From: Eucalyptus grandis
Taxonomy: Eukaryota > Streptophyta > Magnoliopsida > Myrtales > Myrtaceae
Assembly: GCF_016545825.1 (NCBI RefSeq)
Contig: NC_052612.1
Location: 46,607,738-46,671,737, forward strand
Length of the DNA: 64,000 nucleotides
Direction of reading: 5' to 3'
A program made the position numbers and the translations under genes. The notes beneath the pieces are model-generated. The model had not been told where the DNA came from. It did no database searches and saw only the letters and a program-made list of their open reading frames with translations. Of the stretch, positions 48,026 to 60,789 are shown piece after piece (positions within the stretch are counted from its first letter, which is position 1; each line of letters begins with the position of its first letter).

Positions 48026-50510
48026 TGGAGAAGAAGCTGATTAAAATTGATTCATCGGTGTAAGCAAACTCCGAAGGAATCCTCTCTCACGCTTGGTTTT
48101 CCATATTTATGTCAGGAACCAAAGTCTTTTCTTTCCATAAAAAGAAATGCATGTTTCAATATCGTCCTTGATAAACCCTATTTATCATCAAGCAAATTTA
48201 AAATATTTCATTTCCATATTTACAGTTTCGACATTTAAAATTCACCACCGGTGGAAAACCAACTCCACGCACGGTTGGGGTCGAAAGAGAAGTTATATTA
48301 GGAAAAAAAAAAAAAAAAAGAAGAAGAAGAAGCTTATATTAAAGTCTTCGAACAGGATATTTAATGACACCTATGAGAAAATTATCCAAGTTGTGTTTTT
48401 TCAAGAAAAATTGCAAAGTGGCCCTTTAATTTTTCTCTTTGATATCTTACAAAGTTTTAAAATGAGTCGATTCAGCATCATGGTCCTATATGTTCGTATC
48501 TTTAAGATGTCATTCAAAACTCTCTTTTAGATGGGTAAAATGGATTAGATGATCTCGACAACTAGCCCTAATCCACATTTCACTATCATTTCAATGCAAA
48601 TTATCATCGTGAATAGTCTTGGATCATTGTTGCTCGATCCCAAGCAATAATCAATTAGTCCTAATTAGCATATATTGGACTTGAGTAGCTTTCAGTCAAA
48701 CATTAGGTCAGCAATGGTTTGTCCTCGACTGGTGCTGATATGTTATACATCATTGTCAATTGTCCCATAATGCCCTCTCTTAATCCCCTCGAGAAGTCGG
48801 GTGTTATCAACAGATTCCAATTTTCAAAAGATTTTACAATTTACGTAGTCAATTTACACTAACGATCGCACGTTAGAGAGCTTAATGCTAAACAGAAGCA
48901 TAAATGGCATTGCTACAAAAGCAGAGGAGCCACTTTTGCCCTGCAGATAGCATCGCATACTTTTTCGAAGAATTCGACTTATAAGAACATTGTTTATGAG
49001 ATAGACAGACCAAAAGCCACCAAATGAGCAATCATTTGAATTGTATGCATCGCCAAGTTTATAGAAATGTTTAAAACAATAGGTGTGGGACTTTTTGGAC
49101 AATATCCCCATTTTCAAATTTGTGTCTTTGCGAATATGGTTGGACTAGTTGGTTTTCACTTTCTTCGCTACAAGGACACTCATATGAAGCTTTCAAATAA
49201 TTCTCAGCGATGGGATGGCCAAAACTTGGGACTAGTAAAATTAGGGAATACAAGGGAAGCGCCTTCCTCCATGCATTCCCGTGCCAGGTCCATTTCTTTT
49301 GCGCGATGGCTCAAACCGAAGGATCTCCTCTTGTAGAGACAGTTGCATGTCTTAATCAAAAGTCTCCTCCTTGAATTTAAGATATACCTGAATATCATTT
49401 CAAAAGATGTAATATTTCGATCTCTTGAGTGAAGCAGAGTTGTAGTTTGCGGATGCAGCCCCCTTCGATGACTCGTACGATCCACCCAAACATCATATGG
49501 CGATGTCATCTTATTGGAACTAACACAATAAATAACGCGATCTGTGAATCTTCCATAATTTTCGGAAACATTTGAACGTTCCGTTGTTTTCTAGAAGTTA
49601 TGAAACATTTGAAAATAATGAAAAATGGTTTTGACAAAAAAAAATGTATTATTGACGTGATCTGTTCAAATAAATACTGATGGTTCGAATGTCTAATCTA
49701 TATTCTTTGAACGGTTTGATACGATTCTTAAAGAAAATAGACTAGCACAACCAATATTTGGAAAATTTTAATTTCTATTTGCTGTTCCGAAAAATAATAT
49801 TTGTTTACAAAAATCGAGTAGTTCATATGTTATATGACGCTAAGTAATTTATAGGCCATTGGGGTGCGTATAGGGCCCATGGACCCAAAATTCGGGTCTC
49901 GTAAGGCAATTATGTAGTTTCGTACCGAAAGGACTTTTGGGCCTATTTAGCCTTTACTTCTAAATAGTGCAATTTCTAGTGAGGGACGTAAATCATCATT
50001 GCAGGTATTTTGTTTTATAAGAAAGTATAGCATTTTGTGATACCGTACTGAGTTTAATTTAACTTCCCGTGAATGTTGTCCACAAACATTCTAGAAATAA
50101 TTGTCATTTACAAAGGTGATGGATATGCTGGTATGCGGTACCGTGGATTTGATGCTCATTGTCAACATATGTATTGAGACTTAATCATAGCTTATGTGAT
50201 TGTGGAGGCTTAATCATGACCAACATGGTCTTTTGGTATCATTACATGGTGAAAAGCGTGATTGTCATATTTTCTTAATATCAGTGATCGAATAAGTTGA
50301 GATAAATTGAGATCTCACTTCACATTTCCGAGGCTATACGTTTGCAAAATTTCTGAGTCTTATGATTTTCACGAAAAGTAAGGTCTCAATTTATCTCCCT
50401 GAGCTGCCTAGACACTCCAATTTATTGCTTTTGTTAACTTATTTTATCAAGTGTTTCCCCATGTGCCTGATGCTTTTTTTCCCCCACTTTGTAAGTTCTT
50501 TTCGATTTAG
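48026..50510. repeat. Block D, copy 2: NLR 3' flank
   Basis: Collinear with 20577-24090 but without the LTR remnant. An A-rich run (48303-48320) and small AAG repeats occur near its start. It stops abruptly at about 50510, where homology switches to HST intron 1 (the equivalent of about 27712 in copy C). Confidence 0.75.
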
Positions 50511-51409
50511 TTGATCGAGAATTCTGCATAAGAAAACTTTCGATTGACTTTTTGAAACCTCAACAGTGATTGTTCTTCTTATTCAAGGTGCGTTATGACA
50601 ACCGACCAACGAGTTTTTTTCGGCTTGGGTTAAAGAAAACCCTCCTCATCAAGTTGTCCATTTTACTTCTTTAGTTTGATATCAAGACACACTTTAAGTA
50701 TCGAAGCTGTTTATTTTTTTGGCTAGTGAAAACTGCTGCTACACCAAATCCATGCAGTGATGGAAAACCCTTAGTAGAGAACTGCTACCACCACCAAATC
50801 CACTATGATGGATAACTCTTAAGTAGGACCACATATTCCAGTCATATCACATCTAATCCCAATTTCTGGGCAGAATCCGCCACCAACCCCTCGCTGTATG
50901 GCACCAATACTGCCAAAAGCTACAAGCTTAAGGGCTGCATTTCATCCACTCCATCCAATTCCATTATTTTCATCCTGCCACTTAAGCAAATTCAATGTTA
51001 TGTTGCCCAACTTGTCATCTAGTGAAATGATTAATATCATGTGAAGCGCATTTTCCAATTAAACGAGTGGCCCGCGAACTCACACTTTCTTCATCCCGGG
51101 AGAAATCGACATTATTTCAGCTTATCAATCGCACCCAAGAGCCCAACCGACAAAGATCGCGCTAGTTCAAAGATCACACGGACCTGCACAGCTAGCTAGC
51201 ACGCCGGAAGCTCCGCAGTCAAAATGGACGCGGAGCAGAAGAGCGTTACCTGGATAAGGCTCCTCCCATCGGATGTTCTCGGGGCAGGTCTCGACCGGCT
51301 TTTCGGACTGGACGCGCCGAGCGATGGCGATCTCCGCGAGAACTTGAAGTAGAGACCGGTGGAGCATTGGCACGTCAGCTTGCCGCCGCGCCTGTCCCGA
51401 CAGTGAGAC
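50511..51409 (-). pseudogene. HST copy D, distal part: intron 1 fragment and 3' part of exon 1
   Basis: Exon 1 sequence covers 51250-51409, ending at an intact donor (cag, then gtaac). About 740 bp of intron 1 follows down to the breakpoint near 50510; no other exon is present. The remaining 71 bp of exon 1, including the start codon, lie at 57006-57076 beyond the copia element. Removing the element and one copy of its 5-bp target duplication leaves a 231-bp exon, the same length as copy A. Confidence 0.92.
51405..51409. repeat. Target site duplication (gagac), left copy
   Basis: The five bases before the 5' LTR repeat at 57001-57005 after the 3' LTR. Intact HST copies have a single gagac at this place in exon 1. 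Confidence 0.9.
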
Positions 51410-51806
51410 TGTTGAGAATGCAACGCTGCAAATGCTTAAAAGGAAGCAGCAAGAAGAAGAAACTCAGCAACGAAAGTCAACTAGAACAGAGGAAACAGAG
51501 GATTGGCGCAAAGAAGGAGCAGTGTAAAGCTACGTCGTTTGCCTCAGCAGAGTTATTTCTTGTACACATATGCTTGAGCTTTTTTTTCTTTCTGTTATGT
51601 GTGTGTGCTGAGCTGTCATTCAAGGAGTGGTTGGTTTAGATCTAGAAGTTTTTCCTCTATTGTTATATAAAAGCTTGTAAAAACAGAACAGATGAAATCG
51701 TGCTCTCAGATGAAAAAAGATCAGTGAAAAAGAAAGACGAAGATGAGCTCCACAGAACGCTCTCTTCTCGTTCAGCTTCATTTGCTTCTGTATTCAGTTT
51801 TCTTCA
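51410..51806 (+). repeat. 5' LTR of the copia element
   Basis: 397 bp, beginning tgttgagaatg and ending ttttcttca. A TATA-like tatataa lies near 51664, a plausible promoter for the element's RNA. Confidence 0.95.
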
Positions 51807-51819
51807 TGGTATCAGAGCC
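51807..51819 (+). other. Primer-binding site (tRNA-iMet)
   Basis: tggtatcagagcc directly follows the 5' LTR, complementary to the 3' end of plant initiator methionine tRNA, the usual copia primer. Confidence 0.92.
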
Positions 51820-52159
51820 ACTTCTCTGAGAGCACGATGATCGCGACAAGCAGCCGCTGGTGAGTTCGACGGTGACGCTCACGGCCTTCATCAGAGTAAC
51901 GATCGTCTCCGTGGTGACAGATGTTGTCGTCATGGAGGATCAAGATGGTATAGTTGCAAAGCAGCTTTCCAAAGGACATCGTTTACGGTAGAAGAGGTGG
52001 TCCGGCGAGAATTCGAGGGGACAAAGGAAGCGATTCTCTTCGGTTACGCGCTCGAAAGCACGCGCCGCTTCCTCCGCGTGCTGAAAGTGTAGAGCCGCAC
52101 GAACTTCTTCGTCCCGGGTTTCAGATCTCAGCCGTGCTTCTCGAAATACGCATTGATTC

Positions 52160-55100
52160 ATGGCTGCAAGAACTCTCAAATTTCCTTTTCCTATTCACGT
52201 AAACTTGAGCAATTTTGTCACGATTAAGCTCACATCAAGATAATTTTCTTCTTTGGCAAGCTCGGTTTCTCGCATTTCTTCGGAGTCGGGGCTGTTTGGG
52301 TTTGTCAATGGTGAGATTTCTCCACCATCACGTAAGATACGAGTAGATGTCGACGGTAAGATGGTTGAAGAACCAAACCCCGATTATGCAGATTGGATCG
52401 AAACCGATCGCTAATTTCCTCGTGGATCGCGTGAGCAAGATTCGAGAATATCCTGGGCTGATTATTGGATTGGAAACATCTTGTGAGGTATGGCAAACTT
52501 TGTTGAACCGATTTACACAGAAGTCTGTAGCTAGAGAATTCGAGCTAAGAGGGAAACTTCAAGCATGTCAAAAACGAAGTAGGCCATTATCTGAATACTT
52601 GAGAGAATATAAACCGATTTGCGACCAGTTGAACGCAATAGGTAAGCCTTTGGATGAGATAACAAAAGTGTTCGGAGTCTTGGAAGGGTTAGGATCGGAG
52701 TATGAGAATTTTCGAACAACAATGTATTGTTTGAAACCTCAACCGGATTATGATGAAGTTATTTCGAACTCGGAGAGATTTGAAACAAGGTTGCAAAATT
52801 ACTCCTCAAACCAATATAATCCAAACTTTGCCTATTATGGGCAGAGGAATGTTGAAGGGAATCGAATATGGATAGTGAGACAGCTTCAATCAAGTCTTGC
52901 CTTCGTAGGACGTAGAGGAAACAACGTGTTTTATGGAAATAGAAGTGGATTTGGTTATGGCAGGGGTGATCGAAGTTTTAATATTCGAGGTCGTGGTTAT
53001 GGAAGAAATCAAAGTTATAGAGCCTATGACTCAAACCACGAACAAGAGGTTCGAGACTTATAAACCACAAATGAGTAAGTCTCGGCCAAGGATTTCGGCC
53101 TTATGCGGGTGCTCCACAAAGATATCAAGAAGTTAAGTCATATCCTCCCCTTAACTCTCCACTTAAAAATAGTCAAGAGGAGAAAGCAACAGGAGGAGCA
53201 AGAGTGACATGTCAAATCTGCAAACGACCAGGACACGATGCACTTCGGTGTTGGTATCGCTTTGATAATTCCTTCCAAGACCAAGACATTCCAACAGCTC
53301 TTGCAGCAGTACATCTCGAAGATCCGAAAGGGAGTGCATGGTATCCAGACACGGGTGCTTCGGCTCATATAACTGCTAATCCGGGTATTGTTTCCAACTC
53401 ATCAAAGTATATTGGCTCGGATACAGTAATGATAGGCGATGGGTCCTGTCTTCCTATTACCTTCACTGGAAATGCGTTTTTACACACTGAATGTGATGTG
53501 TTACCCCTTAATGATGTGTTAGTGGTTCCAGAAATAAGGAAAAATCTGCTTTCGGTTTCTAAGCTAACCGATGACTATCCTTGCTCCTTTGTTTTTGACA
53601 AATATGGTGTTTATGTTAAGGACCATCAAACCGATACAACAATGCTGCTTGGAAGGAAAGTTGGGGGTCTCTACAAAGTGGACCAGCAAAACCACCAAGG
53701 CCCTTTTCACTCAAAGACATAAAGCGGTTGCGAAGAAGTGTGGCACCAGCCGGCTAGCTCACACTAATTTTCAGACCTTAAAGTTTCTTCGAATCGAAGC
53801 TAATCTACCGCAATAAGACGACTCAAGCTATGTGTAGGAGCTGTCAAATAGTAAAAGTACTAAGCTAGCTTTTCCATTATCTGAATCAAACAAATTTTCC
53901 TTTGGAAAGGATACATTGTGATGTTTGGGGACCATCTCCGTGAGTTCGCCTTCAAGGGTTCGTATACTATGTTCTCTTTATAGATAACTTTTCTCGTTAT
54001 AGTTGGGTTTATCCAATGAGATTGAAGTCAGATTTCTATGATATCTTCATCCTGTTCCAGAAGTATGTGGAAAATCAGTTTGATCGAAAAATTAAAGTGT
54101 TTCAATGTGATGGTGGGGGCGAATTTTCCAGCAATAAGTTTCAGAATCATCTAAAAGCTTGTGGAATCAAAAACTACATGTCATGTCCACATACTCCCGT
54201 AACAAAATGGGATTTCGTAACGGAAGCATAGGCATGTGGTGGAACTTGGATTATCAATGTTGTTTCATGCAAGAGTCCCATTGATTTACCGGTGGATGCC
54301 TTCTTGACCGCAACTTATATTATAAACCCGCTTCTCGCTCCAAATTTACGGATGGAGTCTCCATATAGTAAGCTTTTCAAGCATAAACCAAGCTATGAAC
54401 ATTTACGTGTCTTTGGGAGTGCTTGCTATCCTTGTCTTAGATCATATACACAACACAAGTTTGATCCTCGCTCACTCACTTGTGTGTTTCTCACAAAAGG
54501 ATAAACATAAAGGGTATAGGTGTCTTGTACCTTCGGATGGCAGAGTTTATATTAGTCGAAATGTCACATTCGATGAGAGCTTTTTCCCTTTTGCTAAGAA
54601 GCTAAATGCGGTGTTTCCACATTATACTGCTTTGTACAAGAAATGGGTCGAAGAAGTTGAATTTCTAGATTCAACCACAGCAGAACGAGTGAGGAAGATT
54701 CCGCAGACTAATGCAGGATTTTTACAAGAACATGAGTTGCTTGAACACAAACAGATGCATGCCCCAAACACCACCATTGAGAAGTCCCAAACATCATCAG
54801 ATCCACCTTCACCACCTTCACCACCTTCACCATCTTCACCACCTATAACAGATGCATCAACTATCTTAGAGATAAGTGGAGATGGTGCAACTAGTCAACC
54901 AACCGCAATACCGGTTGACAACTACCGAATCAAGACAGACAAGCTTTACAGCCCACTATTTCAACTGAACATCAATACACTCCATGCAAACTCGGTCCAA
55001 GTCAGGTCTTGTGAAACCAAATCCTAAGTATGCTTGTCTAGCTGAATATCATGTACCTGCAGAACCAAAGACAATCAAATCTGCATTAGCTCATGAGGGG

Positions 55101-56560
55101 TGGCATAGAGCAATGACCGAAGAAATGAATGCACTTCATGAAAACCAAACCTGGACATTGGTTCCAAGAACTGATCATATGCATGTGATAGGGTGCAAGT
55201 GGGTTTTTAAAACTAAACTGGCACCGGATGGCGCCTTGACAAGTTGAAAGCAAGATTGGTAGCAAAGGGATTCCACCAGAGGAAGGAATTGATTTCCTTG
55301 AGACATTTAGTCCGGGCCATCAAACAAGCAACAATTCGGATCGTTCTCTCGGTTGCCATGGTAAAGAGGTGGTCGATACATCAACTCGACGTCAAAAATG
55401 CCTTCTTACACGGCACATTGAAAGAGATCTGTCTATATGGAGCAACCCCACGGTTTGCCCATCCTACTCTTTTCGATCATGTCCGCCTACTCCAAAAGTC
55501 TCTTTACGGTCTACGACAAGCGCCACGCGCATGGTTTGAGAAGTTTAGTAATTTCCTACTTGAATCGGGTTTCTTTTGTAGCACTACAGATCCTTCACTC
55601 TTTGTGTTTCATAAGGGGCAAGACACAATTTTACTCCTCCTTTATGTAGATGATATCCTGTTGACAGGTAATTCTGATCTTTTACTTACACAACTGATTA
55701 CATCTCTAAGTTCAACGTTTCACATGAAGGACTTAGGATGTATTCATTATTTTTTGGGCATTGAGGCAAAACACACACCCGAAGAACTCTTTCTTTGTCA
55801 AACAAAGTATGCTGTTGATCTTCTTGAGAGAGCAAACATGAAGGAATGTAAACCCATATCAACACCACTGCCTCTGAAACTATCATATTCCTCTGATGAT
55901 GAAGTCTATCTTGATCGACCACTTGAGTACCGCAGCTTAGTTGGGGGTCTCCAGTATTTGACAATAACAAGACCAGATATTGCCTATGCTACCAATATGC
56001 TTTGTCTAAAAATGCAGAATCCTACAGTTGGTGACTTTAACAGATTAAAACGAGTTCTTCACTATGTTAAAGGAACTATAAACCTAGGACTTTTCCTTCA
56101 CTCCAACAGTTCCTTGAAGCTTTATGGGTTTTGGGATGCTAATTGGGTTGGTTGTGTTGAAACAAGACGTTCTACAACTGGATTCTGTACTTATCTTGGG
56201 TCTAACATACTCTCCAGGCCAGCAAAGAAACAAACTACAATATCTCGATCATCCACTGAAGCAGAGTATAGAGCGCTGGCTTCTACTACTACTGAGCTCA
56301 CATGGATAAGTTTTGTCCTTCGGGACATTGGCATCTTGTTAGATTTACCAACGGTAATCTTCTCAGTGATAACCAATCAGCAATCTCTCTTACGTCTAAC
56401 CCCGTACTACATGCCAGACAAAACATATCGAAATTGATTTCCATTTTGTTCGTGAGAAAGTAGCTCTTGGTTCTCTGAGTGTACGATATGTTCCCAACAA
56501 CTACCAAATTGCTGATATTTGTACTAAAGCACTATCCAGACGGGACCACCGCATCATACG
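52160..56560 (+). pseudogene. Degenerate copia gag-pol
   Basis: The gag start (52160) reads AARTLKFPFPIHVNLSNFV and breaks by stop and frame change near 52230. The UBN2-type gag core is in 52347-53063. A CCHC knuckle, C-x2-C-x4-H-x4-C (CQICKRPGHDALRC), and the protease site WYPDTGASAH lie in 53204-53722. Integrase remnants run 53730-54510, with the core partly scrambled near 54195-54240. Reverse transcriptase (55030-55950) retains YVDD near 55647. RNase H (56100-56430) keeps SRSSTEAEYRA. At least seven stops or frame changes separate these pieces, so the copy is not autonomous. Confidence 0.9.
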
Positions 56561-56604
56561 CACCAAACTGGGTCTAGGATTAAAATCCACACCCAGTTTG
56601 GGGA

Positions 56605-57000
56605 TGTTGAGAATGCAACGCTGCAAATGCTTAAAAGGAAGCAGCAAGAAGAAGAAACTCAGCAACGAAAGTCAACTAGAACAGAGGAAACAGAGGATTG
56701 GCGCAAAGAAGGAGCAGTGTAAAGCTACGTTGTTTGCCTCAGCAGAGTTATTTCTTGTACACATATGCTTGAGCTTTTTTTCTTTCTGTTATGTGTGTGT
56801 GCTGAGCTGTCATTCAAGGAGTGGTTGGTTTAGATCTAGAAGTTTTTCCTCTATTGTTATATAAAAGCTTGTAAAAACAGAACAGATGAAATCGTGCTCT
56901 CAGATGGAAAAAGATCAGTGAAAAAGAAAGACGAAGATGAGCTCCACAGAATGCTCTCTTCTCGTTCAGCTTCATTTGCTTCTGTATTCAGTTTTCTTCA
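56605..57000 (+). repeat. 3' LTR of the copia element
   Basis: 396 bp, matching the 5' LTR except for three substitutions and one fewer T in a T run. It is followed by the second gagac. Confidence 0.95.
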
Positions 57001-57074
57001 GAGACGAGGCGGAGCTGCGGAAAGGGGTGATGGCCGGAACGCGGAGGGAAGACGGAGGAGACACCGAGAGCTCC

Positions 57075-57076
<2 letters not shown>
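57001..57076 (-). pseudogene. HST copy D, proximal part: start of exon 1
   Basis: The first 71 bp of the exon, from the MELS start codon at 57076, are followed on the HST strand by the copia target duplication gagac (57001-57005). The reading frame is intact until the element. Confidence 0.9.

Positions 57077-57133
<57 letters not shown>
57077..57133. repeat. Expanded (GA)n microsatellite at HST-D
   Basis: A pure GA run of about 57 bp lies directly upstream of the HST-D start codon. It is the longest of the four paralogous tracts. Confidence 0.92.
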
Positions 57134-57136
<3 letters not shown>

Positions 57137-58100
57137 CTGTTTTGGCTCTGCTTTTCGTCCACAAGAACCTTAACGCGGGATTTTGTATTTTGGTGGTTAA
57201 TTTTAATTTATCCTTCGACTATAAAAAATCACAAGTCATCTTTTCATGTTTTCATCACTTTAATACGAGCGCTTGCATTCAATATCTAATATCTACATCA
57301 CTTTGATTTCAAGTTTTCCTCAAACAATTACATTCAATAAATACGTCTCACGACATTTAGTTTAAATTGATAAGCGGGGCTCCTTTGATTACAGACACTA
57401 TCCCGCATATTTTGGCAAGCCTTTTAGTAGAGGATTAACTCTCTTCGTGAAGTGGGCATGGTAAAAGAGAAGGATTAGTCGAATCTAAACCTATCAAACT
57501 AGTAGGTCGGGTTAGATTTGGGTCGGGTTATAAATGGCCCGTCCAAAATTGACCCATTCAAGATAAAATCTTCAAAATTAAGTGATCCATATATGACATA
57601 TTTATGTTTTAAATGGATGTATATGGGTTTCAAATCCATTTTGACAAGTTTAGTAAACCCTATGAGAATGTGCAAGTGTGGGGGAAGATCGGAGCAAGAT
57701 AGAATGAACCAATTAGTTGGTGTGAGCAAAGTCTCCCTCTCTTTCCCTCTCTCCCCCTACTTTATTTCCGACAAATTTATGGATTGAAAGTTAAAATTTT
57801 CAAATCACGTTTCTTTTATTGTTTTCGTGTACTAGCAGTGTCGACTCTCTCTCCACATTTAAATCAGCACCAAAGATCATTTCCACGAGTGATCGCCGGA
57901 TATTTCAAGTCCAAAGGTTCTTAAATGGAGCAAGTAATGCTTTGCATCGCCAGCTGTGGAAGATAAGGCTTCTCCTAGTGCTAAAATCCCATGCTCGAGC
58001 TTCATGTCTAGTGTCACAGAGGTGAATTCAAGTCAAGGCCAATGTCTATGAACGTCGGTAACTCCATGGATGTTTGTCACCTTTTCCCTCTTACTGTTCT
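57134..58100. repeat. Block F, copy truncated at about 58100
   Basis: Collinear with the first kilobase of F copies 1 and 2, then homology stops just after tttccctcttactgttctt (58085-58103), where copies 1 and 2 continue with gttccgtttct-type sequence. Confidence 0.8.
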
Positions 58101-60109
58101 TCAGAATGTATCGGAGAATCTGCGAATGTCTCATGCTTTTCCAGGCATTTAGACTTGGATTATATCCAGACTTGCTGCAGAAGAGGAAAGGAAGAAGGCA
58201 GTGTCAGAAATGATAATATGCTACATGGCTCTTATAAAATTTGCTAATACATATGCAAGTAGTCATAACTGGTCCAGGATAAACATATTACACAGTAACT
58301 ATAGAGATATATTATAACAAGGTTTTTCCTAAGGATTGCCACTAAGATTCACAAATAAAACTTGAGATGGCTAGAAATGCCTTCTCCTTATCACAACAAT
58401 TGGATTTGCTGCATTCTCCATAAAGAAGGCTGCAAGGCTAAGCAAATATTCTCCTTCCTAAGGCTCAACTGGTTTTGGAAAGTCCTAATGATATGTAGAT
58501 TGCAGTATAATGAATTTTCCGGAATGTTGCACATGCAACTACACAAGCACTAGCTCTCTTTTATAAGATATTAATATTTGTTGACTCATAATTTCCAAAT
58601 AGACTTGCCAGCATAATACAATCTTTCAGAAAGAAGTTGACCACTATCTTCTTTTTTCATATTACTCTGATAATACCTTCTTGGATAATGCTCAATGACT
58701 TCGATGGCTTGATGCAATGGAGACTCCCTCAAATGTTACACAATTATGTGAGTATTCTCGCCCATCTTTTCTTATTTCTTACACTATCTATTACAAACTT
58801 TCGGTCAGACATATCAATCCCTCTTATATATTGGGCTTATTCTATTTCTCTCTTGATTATTTTAATTCTTCCGTTTCTCATGCAGTTTTGTCGGAGATGA
58901 TAGACATTGGAGAGGCGTCAAACGGAAAATTACTCTACAAATGGTCAAAGGTACTCCCATTCTTTTCTGTATACTTTATATTCTGCAAAAATAAATTTGA
59001 TATGAATTGGCTTCTAAAACTTATGTCAATGAAAATTTACATTCTAAATCATAACGAATATGATTCGAGGTAATGTGTGATGCCCACTGGAGATGCTGAA
59101 GCATGTCTATAGTACACACATACATTAATCATGACAATATGTTGTCCCCTTTTGAATGTATGAAGCGTGACATTATCCCTTTTCTCAATTTGAGGAATAT
59201 GAACTTGAATTTGATTTCTTTTTCTGGCAAAGGAAATGTTGGAATTTTTTCACTTACTATTACAGAAGATACGATGTTAAAATTAATTCATCTCATTAAA
59301 ATGCCGGTCATATTTGACTAGTGATTTTCTGATTTAAGTATTCTTACTTTTTGCATAGTGAACCTATGCTCTACTGTAGGTCATGTGTGGCACCAACACG
59401 ACATTATTGCAAGAGAAGAGAAGGATTTGTGTGCTTCATATTTTTTTTTTCTAATTATTTGTATTTAACTAACATGTTTCTGCTTCTTTTTCAATTTACT
59501 AAGTTGCATCTTTTATAAATGAATGGACTTGATAACCTCATATACGATGAGAAAAGATTATGAGAGTTTGTATGAACTTTTCCTTCCCATGTTCGCCTTC
59601 TCCTGATATTAGCTTTTTTTATGCTCATTTACATCCTTAAATATATATCTTCTTTTATCTTGTTCATTTACTTATCACTCCATTTGTTTTTAATTTTTTT
59701 TCCTTTTAGCAATTGCCCACTCCTGCATTGTTGAGAGAATCAAGATATTTATGTTTTGTCGACGTCTATACGTGATGTAGACGTATCTTTATTGGTATGT
59801 ACCTTCTTAGGTCTTTGTATTTAAGAATTTATTCTATTCCCACCTTTTTCTTTAATAATGAGATTGCCTCTAACTACGTCTTGGACAAATTATAAAGATA
59901 TAGTAATGAGTTCTACACATTTCTATTTAACTAAGGTCAACTTTTATATTGGTTATTTTCTTGATATTTCAATTAAACATGACTTTTATCATGTTGTGGT
60001 TATCCCGCACAAAGCGCTGGCTAATGTCTAGTCTTATTTTATATGTAGCATAAATTAGCACATTGAGTCTACGGTAATAATGGGGAAACATACATAAAGT
60101 ACCATCACC
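58101..60109. other. Intergenic DNA, no gene identified
   Basis: No known family is visible. A stretch at 58887-58950, preceded by a CAG acceptor-like site and followed by gtactccc, could be an exon reading LSEMIDIGEASNGKLLYKWS, but I cannot connect it to other exons. The rest is AT-rich. Confidence 0.4.
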
Positions 60110-60231
60110 ATACCCCTCAGAAAGTTCAGGAAAGCATGAGTTATGAAGATGGTCAAAACTTGTCTGAAAACATGCTCGTGGAAGAGAGCAGTGACAGACC
60201 CGGATGGAGTTAATGCAACAATTACCATGGC
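60110..60231 (-). pseudogene. Callose synthase (glucan synthase-like) exon fragment
   Basis: On the minus strand, an acceptor-like cag at 60232-60234 is followed by AMVIVALTPSGSVTALFHEH, then VFRQVLTIFITHAFLNFLR. This resembles the membrane-side segment of plant callose synthases (Q-AMVIVAW.PSG...FDEDVF..VL.IFITAAFLNFLQ). Substitutions at usually fixed places (AW to AL, DED to HEH) and absence of neighbouring exons point to a degraded fragment. A chance match cannot be excluded. Confidence 0.5.
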
Positions 60232-60379
60232 CTGAACCAAGAAAATGGAGCACGTTTAATTTCTTGCAGAGAAAGTGTACGACATAATGCTGCTCAACAT
60301 CAAGGCTACCTAACGAAAATCCTCGACATCGTTCTCAAATATTCTCTCGACATGTAGAGTTATTTTCTACCTTCATGGT

Positions 60380-60789
60380 AGTTTAGAACCCTAAAACCTA
60401 ATCTCACACTTCCCTTTCCATCCTCGCATCCCTCCCTGTTTCTCAACCCAGTGTTTCCTTTCATCTTCAGTTCTTCCATTGATGTTTTCCTTCATCCGAA
60501 ACCCGTTCCGAATTCACACCCATCTTCGACTTTTGCCCAATTGCATGCATCATCGTTGCGGGTCACTATGATCTGGAGTTCACCTACATCGACCCAATTC
60601 TGATGAAAGGTATCTGTTCAATCGCCTCGCTTTGATCTAGACTTCATCTTCTCCTCCGAATTCTTACCCATCTTCGATTTCTGCCCAATTCAATTCCGTC
60701 TCGTCGCTAGTCGATATGATTCAGAGTTCGACCATTTCCTTTTTCACAATTGTCTCTCTGGTTGATGCTTATTACTGAACCCTGCACTC
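60380..60789 (+). other. Probable 5' untranslated part of the LINE
   Basis: CT-rich DNA with two related copies of a stretch (ttctgcccaattcaattcc-like at 60680 and ttttgcccaattgcatgca at 60530) precedes the first LINE frame. The true 5' end is not defined. Confidence 0.35.

Larger units (their letters stand above)
51410..57000 (+). mobile_element. Ty1/copia LTR retrotransposon inserted in HST-D exon 1
   Basis: The element is 5591 bp with LTRs at 51410-51806 and 56605-57000, each starting TG and ending CA. The primer-binding site tggtatcagagcc at 51807-51819 matches the 3' end of initiator tRNA-Met. A polypurine tract (tttgggga) precedes the 3' LTR. Internal order is gag, protease, integrase, reverse transcriptase, RNase H, which defines the copia superfamily. 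The LTRs differ by three substitutions and one T-run indel, which indicates recent insertion. The element lies opposite to the HST transcription direction. Confidence 0.97.

Noticed and set aside
56894..57289. 131-codon frame with long Glu-Arg repeats
   Set aside because: It is the translation of the 3' LTR end, HST-D exon 1 antisense and the GA microsatellite.
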